Source: Achromobacter kerstersii (lineage in GTDB: Bacteria; Pseudomonadota; Gammaproteobacteria; Burkholderiales; Burkholderiaceae_B). From it: DNA of 64,000 bases. Both the position numbers and the translations under genes were made by a program. A model generated the notes under the pieces. That model searched no databases. It worked only from the letters and a program-made list of their open reading frames with translations, and had not been told where the DNA came from. This document shows positions 16,293-23,171 of this stretch, one piece after another. How positions within the stretch are numbered: position 1 is the first letter of the stretch; every line of letters starts with the position of its first letter. The stretch lies in contig NZ_CADIJQ010000016.1 in assembly GCF_902859595.1 (NCBI RefSeq), positions 19,508 through 83,507 on the forward strand. The letters are read 5' to 3'.

Positions 16293-17677
16293 GCGGCCCC
16301 GCCATCGACATCGCCCGCCAGGTCGCCAGCGGCGAACGCACCGCCGTTGCGGTGCTGGACGCCACGCTGGCCGGCGTGCGCGCGCGCGATCCCCACTACA
16401 ACAGCTTCACGCTGGTCACCGAAACCCGCGCGCGCCAGGAAGCCGCCGCCATCGACGCGCGCCGCGCTCGCGGCGAGGCCTTGCCGCCGCTGGCGGGCGT
16501 GCCGTACGCCGTCAAGAATCTGTTCGACATCGCCGGCGAAGTGACACTGGCGGGCGGGAAGGTCAACGCGTCCAATCCCCCTGCCCGGCACGATGCCCGC
16601 CTGGTCACGCGTCTGCGCGATGCGGGCGCCGTGCTGATCGGCGCGCTGAACATGGACGAGCACGCCTACGGCTTCACCACGGAAAACTCACACTACGGCG
16701 CCTGCCACAACCCGCATGACGTGACCCGCATAGCGGGCGGATCGTCCGGCGGCAGCGCGGCGGCCGTCGCGGGCGGACTGGTGCCGCTGACGCTGGGGTC
16801 GGATACCAATGGCTCCATCCGCGTGCCGGCGTCGCTGTGCGGCATCTTCGGCCTGAAGCCCACGTATGGCCGCCTGCCGCGCACGGGGTCGTTTCCCTTT
16901 GTGGGCAGCCTGGATCATCTGGGTCCCTTCGCGGCCAGCGCCAGCGACCTGGCCGCCGCCTATGACGCACTGCAAGGGCCGGACGCGGATGACGCCGCGT
17001 GCGCGCAACGCGCGGCTGAGCCCGTGCTGCCGACGCTTGCCCACGGCGCGCGCAAGCTGCGCGTGGCGGTGCTGGGCGGCTACTTCCATGACTGGGCCGG
17101 CCCGCAAGCCCGCCGCGCCGTCGAGATCGCCGCGCGTGCATTGGACGCCACCGCCATCGTCGAACTGCCCGGCGCCACGCAAGCCCGCGCCGCCGCGTTC
17201 ATCATCACGGCAGCCGAAGGCGGCGCCTTGCATCGCGGCAAACTCATCACGCATTACGACGACTACGAACCCAATTCGCGCGACCGCCTGGTGGCTGGCA
17301 GCCTGGTGCCTGCGGCCTGGGTGCAGCAGGCGCAACGCATCCGCCACCGCGTCTACCGCGAGGCGCTGGCGCTGTTCGACCAGTACGACGTACTGATCGC
17401 GCCTGCCACACCCGTGTCGGCCACGCCCATCGGCACCGACTGGCTGACGCTGGCCGGCAAGGAACTGCCCGCGCGCGCCAGCATGGGCTTGTTGACGCAG
17501 CCCATCTCGTGCATCGGCCTGCCTGTCTGCACCGCGCCCACCTGGCCGGAAACGGAACAGGACGGCCACTTGCCGTTGGGCGTGCAACTGATCGGCGCGC
17601 CCTGGCGCGAGGCCGATTGCCTGAGCGCCGCCTATGCGCTGGAACAAGCCGGCGCCGCACGCGTGCGGCCCGTCTGA
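16289..17677 (+). CDS. AtzE/HpxY-family amidase (amidase signature enzyme)
   Basis: 462 residues from GTG 16289 within the AtzG stop. The Ser-cisSer-Lys machinery is complete: Lys76 in AVKNLFD, cis-Ser in the GGSSGGS loop (150-156) and nucleophile Ser176 in L-G-S-D-T-N-G-S-I-R. The N in T-N-G-S, instead of the usual G, is shared with AtzE-type proteins. Relatives hydrolyse 1-carboxybiuret (AtzE) or oxalurate (HpxY), releasing ammonia or a urea-derived unit. With the upstream importer and the downstream AtzH/HpxZ gene, a nitrogen-scavenging amide pathway is likely; which substrate is used cannot be decided from sequence. Confidence 0.9.
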   Translation: MSGPAIDIARQVASGERTAVAVLDATLAGVRARDPHYNSFTLVTETRARQEAAAIDARRARGEALPPLAGVPYAVKNLFDIAGEVTLAGGKVNASNPPARHDARLVTRLRDAGAVLIGALNMDEHAYGFTTENSHYGACHNPHDVTRIAGGSSGGSAAAVAGGLVPLTLGSDTNGSIRVPASLCGIFGLKPTYGRLPRTGSFPFVGSLDHLGPFAASASDLAAAYDALQGPDADDAACAQRAAEPVLPTLAHGARKLRVAVLGGYFHDWAGPQARRAVEIAARALDATAIVELPGATQARAAAFIITAAEGGALHRGKLITHYDDYEPNSRDRLVAGSLVPAAWVQQAQRIRHRVYREALALFDQYDVLIAPATPVSATPIGTDWLTLAGKELPARASMGLLTQPISCIGLPVCTAPTWPETEQDGHLPLGVQLIGAPWREADCLSAAYALEQAGAARVRPV

Positions 17678-17731
17678 CCGATCAGCCCCTTCGCCACGTT
17701 CTCACGCTCGATTCGCACCCAAGGCCACGCA

Positions 17732-18439
17732 ATGGAAACCGCTTTCGCCGCCATCGACATGCCGCGCACCCTGGCCGATTCGGCCTATAGCGCGCTGAAA
17801 CGCGACATCCTTGATTTCCGGCTGGCGCCGGGCGACCGCTTCACCGAAACCGAAATCGCCGACCGCTTGCAGGTCAGCCGCACGCCGGTTCGCGAAGCCT
17901 TGTTCCGGCTCGAGCGCGAAGGCTATCTGGAAGTGCGCCAGCGCAACGGCTGGCTGGTGAAGCCCCTGGACTTCAACACGCTGGACCACTTCTACGAACT
18001 ACGCAGCGTGCTGGAAACCGCCGCGGTGCACGCGTTGTGCGCGCCCGGCCAGGGGCCAGACCCGCTACGCGCGCTGCAATCGCTGGCGGACGTCTGGCTG
18101 GTCGATGAAAGCGGCCATTCGAGCGACGGCGAATGGCTGGCCGACCTGGACGAACGCTTCCATATCGACCTGGTGGCGGCGGCCGGCAACCCCGAAATCT
18201 CGCGCGTGCATCGCGCGGCCACGGAACGTATCCGCATTGTGCGCAGGCTGGACTTCACGCAGCAGGACCGCATCCACAAGACATATGAGGAACACGGCGC
18301 GATTCTGCGCGCCGTGCTGGCTCGCGATGCGGCCAGCGCCGTGCCGCTGCTGCAAGCGCATATCCAGGACAGTCAGAACGCCGTGCGCAAGATCACCTTG
18401 CACCGGCTGTATTCCACGCGCCATGCGAAGGCGGCATGA
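17732..18439 (+). CDS. GntR-family regulator, FadR/FCD subgroup
   Basis: 235 residues. The N-terminal winged HTH (about 10-75) has the GntR hallmark F-T-E-T-E-I-A-D-R-L-Q-V-S-R-T-P-V-R-E-A-L. The C-terminal all-helical FCD domain (about 85-215) holds the metal-ligand-like D/H positions in E-L-R-S-V-L-E and D-E-R-F-H. It starts 54 bases after the amidase gene and is probably co-transcribed, acting as a local sensor of a pathway metabolite beside the global nitrogen control suggested by the sigma-54 promoters. Confidence 0.92.
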   Translation: METAFAAIDMPRTLADSAYSALKRDILDFRLAPGDRFTETEIADRLQVSRTPVREALFRLEREGYLEVRQRNGWLVKPLDFNTLDHFYELRSVLETAAVHALCAPGQGPDPLRALQSLADVWLVDESGHSSDGEWLADLDERFHIDLVAAAGNPEISRVHRAATERIRIVRRLDFTQQDRIHKTYEEHGAILRAVLARDAASAVPLLQAHIQDSQNAVRKITLHRLYSTRHAKAA

Positions 18440-18440
18440 C

Positions 18441-18506
18441 GCGCGGAGCACGCTGCGTGTTTCGCCGCATAACGCGCGCAGCACGCTGAGTGTTTCGCCG
18501 CATAAC
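18441..18506 (+). repeat. 33-bp tandem repeat (2 copies) directly after the GntR stop
   Basis: Two 33-bp units differ at two positions and each ends in CGCCGCATAAC. The segment containing the stop (GCATGACGCGC) is itself the head of the repeat. In-frame TAA triplets recur at +33 and +66 from the authentic TGA, giving back-up stops. Confidence 0.85.
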
Positions 18507-18514
18507 GCCCCGCA

Positions 18515-19057
18515 TCACCCCGCGCGCAGCCAGCGTTGCAGCACGCGCGAGATGACGGGGATGCAGATGAACACCATGATCGGCGTCAGGATCACGCTTG
18601 TGATCAGCACGCGCCAGAACACCGGCAGGATGCTCAAGTGCTCGCTGACCAGAATCGAGAACACCAGCAGCACCGGAAAGTAAGCCAGCCAGATGCTGAC
18701 GGCTTGCTTCCAGCGCGGCGGCGCGCTGGCGGCGGTGGGCGCGAACCAGCTGTCCGTGCCGCTGACCTTGCGTTCATGGCTGGCGCGTACCAGCTTCGCG
18801 CCGCGTTCGAGCCACATGCGCCGCGGCAGCGACTTTTCCCAACGGTTCAGGCTCGCCTCATCCGTGAAGCGCAGCACGATCTGATATTGGTCGCCGCCTT
18901 CGGGCGGTTGCAGCACGCCCGAGCCCAGAAAGCCGGGAAAGCCCGCCGCCAGAATTTCGCCCTGGCGCATCCAGGACAGAAAATCGCTATAGCGTTCAGG
19001 CGCAATATGGCGGGTGACCAGCATGGTGACCGGGGCGGAAACAGCGGAACTGGACAT
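18515..19057 (-). CDS. ABM-domain protein with two C-terminal membrane helices
   Basis: 180 residues from ATG 19057 (AGGAG eight bases upstream; a 20-residue upstream extension is rejected). The N-terminal ~100 residues resemble an antibiotic-biosynthesis-monooxygenase ferredoxin fold: V-T-M-L-V-T-R-H-I-A-P-E-R-Y near the start and F-P-G-F-L-G-S-G-V-L-Q-P-P. About residues 115-170 form two hydrophobic helices, so the domain is membrane-anchored. It is transcribed against the neighbouring nitrogen genes from a consensus sigma-54 promoter with tandem NtrC-like sites. The biochemical role is unknown; a heme/quinone-type oxygenation is only a family-level possibility. Confidence 0.8.
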   Translation of the reverse strand: MSSSAVSAPVTMLVTRHIAPERYSDFLSWMRQGEILAAGFPGFLGSGVLQPPEGGDQYQIVLRFTDEASLNRWEKSLPRRMWLERGAKLVRASHERKVSGTDSWFAPTAASAPPRWKQAVSIWLAYFPVLLVFSILVSEHLSILPVFWRVLITSVILTPIMVFICIPVISRVLQRWLRAG

Positions 19058-19149
19058 GATGGAACTCCTGGGCAGCGGGTGTAGCTTGTTATGTCGTGCG
19101 GTGCAGCGCAAATGCAATCTGAATGCAGTGCGAATGCAGTAGTAACCCT

Positions 19150-19165
19150 AGCAAGCTGCGTGCCA
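19150..19165 (-). promoter_or_regulatory. sigma-54 (-24/-12) promoter of the ABM-domain gene
   Basis: On the minus strand TGGCACGCAGCTTGCT (19165 down to 19150) matches TGGCACG-N4-TTGCW at every defined base. The predicted transcription start is near 19139, giving an ~80-base leader to ATG 19057. Confidence 0.82.
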
Positions 19166-19239
19166 GGTATTCGGCATCGCTTTTTCCCCCGGGGCGAGTG
19201 CGCATCAACGGAGCCCGTTGGAATTGACGCACCGCAGCA

Positions 19240-19256
19240 GACACCATATTGGTGAT
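19240..19256. promoter_or_regulatory. candidate NtrC-binding site 1 (about -109 to the minus-strand promoter)
   Basis: The core CACCATATTGGTG (19242-19254) matches the inner part of the NtrC dyad, CACCAnnnTGGTG, at all defined positions; the outermost bases deviate. The centre is at 19248. Confidence 0.65.
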
Positions 19257-19269
19257 TACCCCTACAACT

Positions 19270-19286
19270 CGCACCGTTTTGGTGCA
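19270..19286. promoter_or_regulatory. candidate NtrC-binding site 2 (about -139 to the minus-strand promoter)
   Basis: CGCACCGTTTTGGTGCA (19270-19286) contains the perfect dyad GCACC-N5-GGTGC. Its centre at 19278 is 30 bases, about three helical turns, from site 1, the arrangement of the two high-affinity sites at glnAp2 of enteric bacteria. It lies 15 bases before the AtzH/HpxZ ATG and could also affect that gene. Confidence 0.68.
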
Positions 19287-19301
19287 ACCGGAGTCTTACG
19301 C

Positions 19302-19676
19302 ATGGACATCAATTTGCCCGACGTCGTGGCTGAAGTGACAGCCGCATTTGAGCAGTATGAAACGGCGCTGGTCGCGAACGACGTCGAGGTGCTGGACACG
19401 CTGTTCTGGAACAGCCCGCATACGCTGCGCTACGGCGCCAGCGAAAACCTGTATGGCTACGACGCCATCCGCGCATTTCGCGCCGGACGTTCGCCGCAAG
19501 GCCTGGCCCGCCGCGTGCTGCGCACCGCCATCACCACCTACGGCACCGACTTCGCCACCGCCAACCTGGAATTCCAGCGCGACGGCAGTGACCGCATTGG
19601 CCGTCAGAGCCAGACATGGATGCGCACACCGCAAGGCTGGCGCGTGGTGTCCGCGCATGTCAGCCTGATGAGCTGA
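19302..19676 (+). CDS. AtzH/HpxZ-like protein (DUF3225, SnoaL-like fold)
   Basis: 124 residues from ATG 19302 with GGAG upstream. The sequence N-L-P-D-V-V-A-E-V-T-A-A-F-E-Q-Y-E-T-A-L-V-A-N-D and F-W-N-S-P-H-T-L-R-Y-G-A-S-E-N-L-Y-G characterises DUF3225, a cystatin/NTF2-like fold. AtzH hydrolyses the 1,3-dicarboxyurea intermediate in cyanuric-acid breakdown, while HpxZ belongs to the oxalurate operon. Its presence near AtzG and AtzE completes the trio. The true substrate in this organism is undetermined. Confidence 0.87.
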   Translation: MDINLPDVVAEVTAAFEQYETALVANDVEVLDTLFWNSPHTLRYGASENLYGYDAIRAFRAGRSPQGLARRVLRTAITTYGTDFATANLEFQRDGSDRIGRQSQTWMRTPQGWRVVSAHVSLMS

Positions 19677-19786
19677 AGCGTTGGCCGGACCGCGCAGGGC
19701 ACGGCATAACACTGAAGCGTTGGCCGGACTGCACTAGACGCGGCATAACGATCGTTGGCCGCACCGCGCTAAACGCGGCATAACAA
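19674..19786 (+). repeat. 39-bp tandem repeat (3 copies) beginning at the AtzH/HpxZ stop
   Basis: The unit starts TGAAGCGTTGGCCGGAC and ends GCGGCATAAC; copies lie at 19674-19712, 19713-19751 and a shorter third at 19752-19786. The first copy begins with the gene's own TGA, and the second repeats an in-frame TGA. The GCATAAC end is shared with the repeat at 18441. Confidence 0.85.
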
Positions 19787-19862
19787 TATGTGCAATCAGG
19801 ATTGAGCACGTCACCGTCCAGGTCTACACTGGACTTTCCCTTTTCCGTTGGAGCCCCCACCC

Positions 19863-20417
19863 ATGAGCACATACAAGATTGCGGTTTTCGTCGGAAGCCT
19901 GCGTGCCGCATCGATCAATCTGCGACTGGCGCGTGCGCTGGAAAAGCTGGTCCCTGCCGACTTCAAGTTTGAGTATGTGAGCCTGGGCGACATCCCGCTC
20001 TACAACCAGGACAACGAGAACAACCTGCCCGCGCCGGCTGCCAAGCTGAAGCAACAGATCGCCGATGCGCAAGGCATCCTTTTCGTCTCCCCCGAACACA
20101 ACCGTTCGCTGCCCGCCGCACTGAAAAATGCCATTGACTGGGGCTCGCGCCCGTGGGGCCAGAACTCGTGGCCGGGCAAAGCCGTGGGCATTGTCGGCGC
20201 CTCGCCCAGCGCTGCGGGTACGGCGATGATGCAGCAGCACCTGCGCAACATCCTGGCCGCCGAAGGCGCCAACGCGCTCACCACACCGGAAGTGTTCTTG
20301 CAGTACGCAGAAGGCCTGGTCGATGATCAGTTCACCATCACCAACGAAGGCACGCGCAAATTCCTGCAAGGCTGGATCGACCGCTACGTCGACTGGGTCA
20401 AGAAACAGAACGCCTGA
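19863..20417 (+). CDS. NADPH-dependent FMN reductase (flavodoxin-like)
   Basis: 184 residues from ATG 19863. The FMN phosphate loop G-S-L-R-A-A-S-I-N near residues 11-19, the S-P-E-H-N-R-S-L-P-A-A-L-K-N-A-I-D-W segment and G-A-S-P-S-A-A-G-T are typical of the chromate/azoreductase-like NAD(P)H:FMN reductases (ChrR/ArsH/SsuE relatives). It would supply reduced flavin or detoxify quinones in the cytoplasm. It appears monocistronic and is followed by a strong terminator. Confidence 0.93.
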   Translation: MSTYKIAVFVGSLRAASINLRLARALEKLVPADFKFEYVSLGDIPLYNQDNENNLPAPAAKLKQQIADAQGILFVSPEHNRSLPAALKNAIDWGSRPWGQNSWPGKAVGIVGASPSAAGTAMMQQHLRNILAAEGANALTTPEVFLQYAEGLVDDQFTITNEGTRKFLQGWIDRYVDWVKKQNA

Positions 20418-20482
20418 TCGCCGCCGCTGCCGGCAGCGCGCAAGCCTGCCGGCGCCGATCGCCCGATCTACCTCCGGGCGAT

Positions 20483-20514
20483 CAAGCCCCCCGATACGTC
20501 GGGGGGCTTTTTTT
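20483..20514 (+). terminator. rho-independent terminator after the FMN reductase gene
   Basis: AAGCCCCCCGA and TCGGGGGGCTT form an 11-bp stem around a TACG loop and are followed by TTTTT. Confidence 0.95.
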
Positions 20515-20611
20515 ATAGGACGAATCCGTCACTGCACGCCACGCGTACGGCCGAGCCACTGACTATCATTCAAGGGTTCAGTGGCTTGCCATGCATTTTG
20601 GCGGAGGAGTG

Positions 20612-21049
20612 ATGGTCATCCCGTTCTTGATACTCAGCCCACTTGCGATGATGTGGCTGTTGGCGCTCTGGCATCACCCGCCTGCACGACGGCAAGTCCG
20701 CGTTGTGTGGCACATTTTCTTGCACGCCCTGACAAAGCCCGTAGGAAAACAGCGGGATGCCTTTGCACACTTCTTCGCTGGCATCGCGATTGCAAGCGGG
20801 GTGGGCGCCACCTCCGTCGCATTTGAGACCCACCCGGAACTAACGGCGTGGACATGGTATTTAAAACTCGCCGCGCTGATTGTGGTGCTGATTGTGGCGT
20901 TGTCGCTAGCCAGCCTTTGCTACATCAGGCACCACCCTCGCAGGCATCAAGGAGACAAACATGGTGTTCGGTACCCTCGTTATGGTGGGCTTGTGCGCCG
21001 CCCTGATCGTCTTCGGCTTGTACGTCGGCACCAACATCATCAAGGCTGA
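20612..21049 (+). CDS. small integral membrane protein, unknown function
   Basis: About 145 residues from ATG 20612 (GGAGGAG immediately upstream); ATG 20591 would add seven residues. Three hydrophobic helices are visible: I-P-F-L-I-L-S-P-L-A-M-M-W-L-L-A-L-W near the start, F-F-A-G-I-A-I-A-S-G-V-G in the middle and a long Leu/Val/Ile helix near residues 95-115. The last ~45 residues are very basic and overlap the start of the next small ORF in another frame, so the true C-terminus may be shorter in ancestors. No family was recognised. Confidence 0.6.
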   Translation: MVIPFLILSPLAMMWLLALWHHPPARRQVRVVWHIFLHALTKPVGKQRDAFAHFFAGIAIASGVGATSVAFETHPELTAWTWYLKLAALIVVLIVALSLASLCYIRHHPRRHQGDKHGVRYPRYGGLVRRPDRLRLVRRHQHHQG

Positions 21050-21107
21050 CCGCAAGGCGCGGCTCCAGGAATTGCGGCGCCGCCGGCAATGGCGCCGGCC
21101 TGTATAA
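20961..21107 (+). CDS. 48-residue single-pass membrane protein (small ORF)
   Basis: ATG 20961 with GGAG seven bases upstream opens a 48-codon frame ending TAA 21107. Residues 2-24 form one hydrophobic helix (L-V-M-V-G-L-C-A-A-L-I-V-F-G-L-Y-V-G). The tail is strongly basic and Arg-rich (R-R-R-R-Q-W-R-R), expected to face the cytoplasm. It overlaps the preceding membrane-protein gene by 89 nt in a different frame, so the two are probably translationally linked. No family recognised. Confidence 0.6.
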   Translation: MVFGTLVMVGLCAALIVFGLYVGTNIIKADRKARLQELRRRRQWRRPV

Positions 21108-21145
21108 CCGGCGCGATAAGCCGTGCCCAGCGGATAGGCTCCACA

Positions 21146-21237
21146 CTTATCCCCGCCAACTGTGGAGAAGGTTGAGGACAGTCTTGGGGTAGAGTCAAAA
21201 TTCCCTGCCCTGCCAAGCACTTGCAAGGGCTGATCAA
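21146..21237 (+). repeat. 92-nt bipartite repeat, copy 1
   Basis: A 39-nt block (21146-21184, CTTATCCCC...TGTGGAGAAG...GAGGACAGTCT) and a 23-nt block (21215-21237, ending GGGCTGATCAA) start 69 bases apart. It contains the DnaA-box-like 9-mer TGTGGAGAA. The stretch 21108-21746 has no credible gene apart from these elements and a terminator. Confidence 0.8.
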
Positions 21238-21284
21238 ACACTGCGCAATCCTCCTTTTGGATGAGTTTTGGCGTGTTTATTCAC

Positions 21285-21316
21285 AAAAAGCCTGGATGTC
21301 CGTCCAGGCTTTTTTC
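21285..21316 (+). terminator. rho-independent terminator inside the repeat array
   Basis: AAAAAGCCTGGA and TCCAGGCTTTTTT form a perfect stem with a TGTCCG-containing loop and a T-run. It lies between repeat copies 1 and 2 and would end transcription from the small membrane-protein genes. Confidence 0.85.
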
Positions 21317-21337
21317 ATACCTGCTTTCGCATGTGGA

Positions 21338-21429
21338 TTTGTCCCAGCATTCTGTGGACAAGCATGAGGACAGTCTGAGGGCAGGTCGGAAATAGCCTGT
21401 AATATCAATGCCCTGCAGGGGGTGGTCAA
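21338..21429 (+). repeat. 92-nt bipartite repeat, copy 2
   Basis: Block 1 is at 21338-21376 (TTTGTCCC...TGTGGACAAGC...GAGGACAGTCT) and block 2 at 21407-21429 (...GGGGTGGTCAA), again 69 bases apart. The arms TTTGTCC and GGACAAG can pair. Confidence 0.8.
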
Positions 21430-21461
21430 GAAAGGCCCATTGCCGCGTTTTGACGCCCGGG

Positions 21462-21553
21462 GTTGTCCCCGCCAAATGTGGATAAGCCTGAGGACAGTAT
21501 GCAGGTACTCGCGAAAAACCCTTGCACACCAACGACTTGCAGGATGCGGGCAA
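21462..21553 (+). repeat. 92-nt bipartite repeat, copy 3
   Basis: Block 1 is at 21462-21500 and includes TGTGGATAA, an exact DnaA box (TTATCCACA on the minus strand); block 2 is at 21531-21553. The internal spacing is again 69 bases. Confidence 0.8.
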
Positions 21554-21635
21554 GAAACGCTCAACGGGGCATCGTCGCCGCCCTGCCCGCCAGACCCTCG
21601 CCACACTCGCCATCCGCTGGGGATAACGGCATAGG

Positions 21636-21727
21636 CTTGTCCCCATGGAATGTGGACAAGCCTATGAACAGTCGGATAACAAGCCTGAAAAATCCTTACC
21701 CGACAAGCACTTGGAAGGCGTGGTCAA
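21636..21727 (+). repeat. 92-nt bipartite repeat, copy 4
   Basis: Block 1 is at 21636-21674 (CTTGTCC pairing perfectly with GGACAAG) and block 2 at 21705-21727 (AAGCACTTGGAAGGCGTGG then TCAA). The internal spacing is again 69 bases. The element ends 20 bases before the dodecin stop codon. Confidence 0.8.
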
Positions 21728-21746
21728 AAAAGATGCAACGACGGAA

Positions 21747-21962
21747 TTACTTGTCGCCTTCCAGACGCATGCCGATCTTCAAACCGACCTGCCAGTGCGC
21801 CACTTTGCCGTCCTTGATGTGGCCACGCACTTCGGTGACCTCGAACCAATCCAGATTGCGCAGCGTTTCCGAAGCACGCTCGATCGCTTTGGCGATGGCG
21901 TCGTCGGTGGACTTGGTGGAAGAACCCACCAATTCTATTTGCTTGTACACATGATTCGACAT
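21747..21962 (-). CDS. Dodecin family flavin-binding protein
   Basis: 71 residues, the normal length of dodecins. The sequence H-V-Y-K-Q-I-E-L-V-G-S-S, D-D-A-I-A-K-A-I-E-R-A-S-E-T-L and the flavin-stacking tryptophan in N-L-D-W-F-E-V-T-E-V-R-G are conserved. Dodecins assemble as hollow dodecamers that store riboflavin or FMN, limiting free flavin. The gene is monocistronic on the minus strand, and the DnaA-box-bearing repeat array lies just beyond its 3' end. Confidence 0.94.
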   Translation of the reverse strand: MSNHVYKQIELVGSSTKSTDDAIAKAIERASETLRNLDWFEVTEVRGHIKDGKVAHWQVGLKIGMRLEGDK

Positions 21963-22154
21963 AGCTCGTCTCCGCTAAGGGGGGTGAGTTGTGAATCGCC
22001 GGCGTGCGGCCATGTTCCGGTGCTTACGACCGGCAATCCATTCGAACTCACAGCATACGCCCGCCGCGCGGTCGTGGTGTTACGAGTTTCGTCGCACAGT
22101 CTCGACCCGCGACGATCTGCGCGGCGCATTGAAATGCATCTGCCCAGGAGCGAG

Positions 22155-23057
22155 CTAGCCCGCGTCGAACTGCCTGAAGCGTTCCTGCAAAAACTCGCGC
22201 ATGCGTTTGACGGCGGGTGACAGCAGCATGCGATGCACGCACAGCAGGTAGAGCGGCGACGGCTCGGTGACGTAGTCGGGCAGCAGTTCAACCAGCCGGC
22301 CCGCGCGCAGGTCGGACAGCACGTCGTAGCGCGACTTGTAGGCGATGCCGTGGCCGGCCAGCGCCCAGCGGCGCACCAGGTCGCCATCGTCGCCGACGCG
22401 GTCGCCCTTGATGGGCACGGTGGTACTGGTGCCGTCGCGTTCGAACGTCCAGCGGTCGTGCAGGGTTTCGCCCAGCACGAAGGACAGGCAATTGTGGCGG
22501 CGAAGGTCGGCCGGTGCTTGCGGCACGCCATGGCGCGCCAGATACGCGGGTGATGCACACACCACGCGGCGGTTGTGTTCGGCCAGCGGCAAGGCCACCA
22601 GCGCGGAATCGTTGGGCGTGCCGTAGCGGATGGCGATGTCGACCGGCTGGCGGTACAGATCCGCAAGCCGGTCGCTGATGCGCACCTGGAAGCTCACGCG
22701 TGAATGCTGCTGCTGAAAGTCATCCAACCACGGCAACAGCACATTGCGCCCCAGATCAGACGGTATCGAAACGGACAGCGTGCCAGAGATGGCGGTCTTG
22801 TCGCGCGCCATGGCGTTCTTGCCCGCTTCCAGCGTCGCGATCGCCGAGCGCGCGTACTCCAGGTAACGCTCGCCGTCGCCGGTCAGGCGCAGGCTGCGTG
22901 TGGAGCGCACGAACAATCGGGTCTCAAGCGTCAGTTCCAGGCGCTTGAGCGCAGCACTGGCGACGGCGGGCGTCAGATCCAGTTCCCGCGCGGCGGCCGA
23001 AAAACTGCCGTGGTCGGCCGCCGCCACAAAGATCCTCAAGTCCTCGAACCGGACCAT
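22155..23057 (-). CDS. LysR-family transcriptional regulator (CrgA/YafC-like)
   Basis: 300 residues: HTH (about 1-60, F-S-A-A-A-R-E-L-D-L-T-P-A-V-A-S-A-A-L-K-R-L-E) and effector domain with the C-R-V-x-x-H-x-x-L-S-F-like segment R-R-H-N-C-L-S-F typical of the group that governs divergently encoded oxidoreductases. It is divergent from an SDR gene with a 114-base spacer that carries a clear dyad. It most likely senses a substrate of the SDR/ADH pair and autoregulates. Confidence 0.92.
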   Translation of the reverse strand: MVRFEDLRIFVAAADHGSFSAAARELDLTPAVASAALKRLELTLETRLFVRSTRSLRLTGDGERYLEYARSAIATLEAGKNAMARDKTAISGTLSVSIPSDLGRNVLLPWLDDFQQQHSRVSFQVRISDRLADLYRQPVDIAIRYGTPNDSALVALPLAEHNRRVVCASPAYLARHGVPQAPADLRRHNCLSFVLGETLHDRWTFERDGTSTTVPIKGDRVGDDGDLVRRWALAGHGIAYKSRYDVLSDLRAGRLVELLPDYVTEPSPLYLLCVHRMLLSPAVKRMREFLQERFRQFDAG

Positions 23058-23068
23058 GATTGCCCCAT

Positions 23069-23087
23069 TTTCAAAAAATTATTGAAA
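23069..23087. promoter_or_regulatory. LysR-type operator in the divergent intergenic region
   Basis: TTTCAA and TTGAAA are perfect inverted arms around a 7-nt A/T spacer. This gives a T-N11-A dyad of the kind bound by LysR regulators, 12 bases from the regulator start and 85 bases before the SDR ATG. Confidence 0.65.
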
Positions 23088-23171
23088 CTGAGTGCGATGC
23101 TAGCCGGTTTTTCATCGCTGCAGAGTGGGTAATCATGGACCCGTTTCCCCCACATTCCTGGAGTCACCGCA

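Noticed and set aside
21108..21746. Chromosomal replication origin
   Set aside because: DnaA-like boxes occur, but no dnaA, dnaN, gyrB or gidA-type neighbours and no clear AT-rich unwinding region are present.
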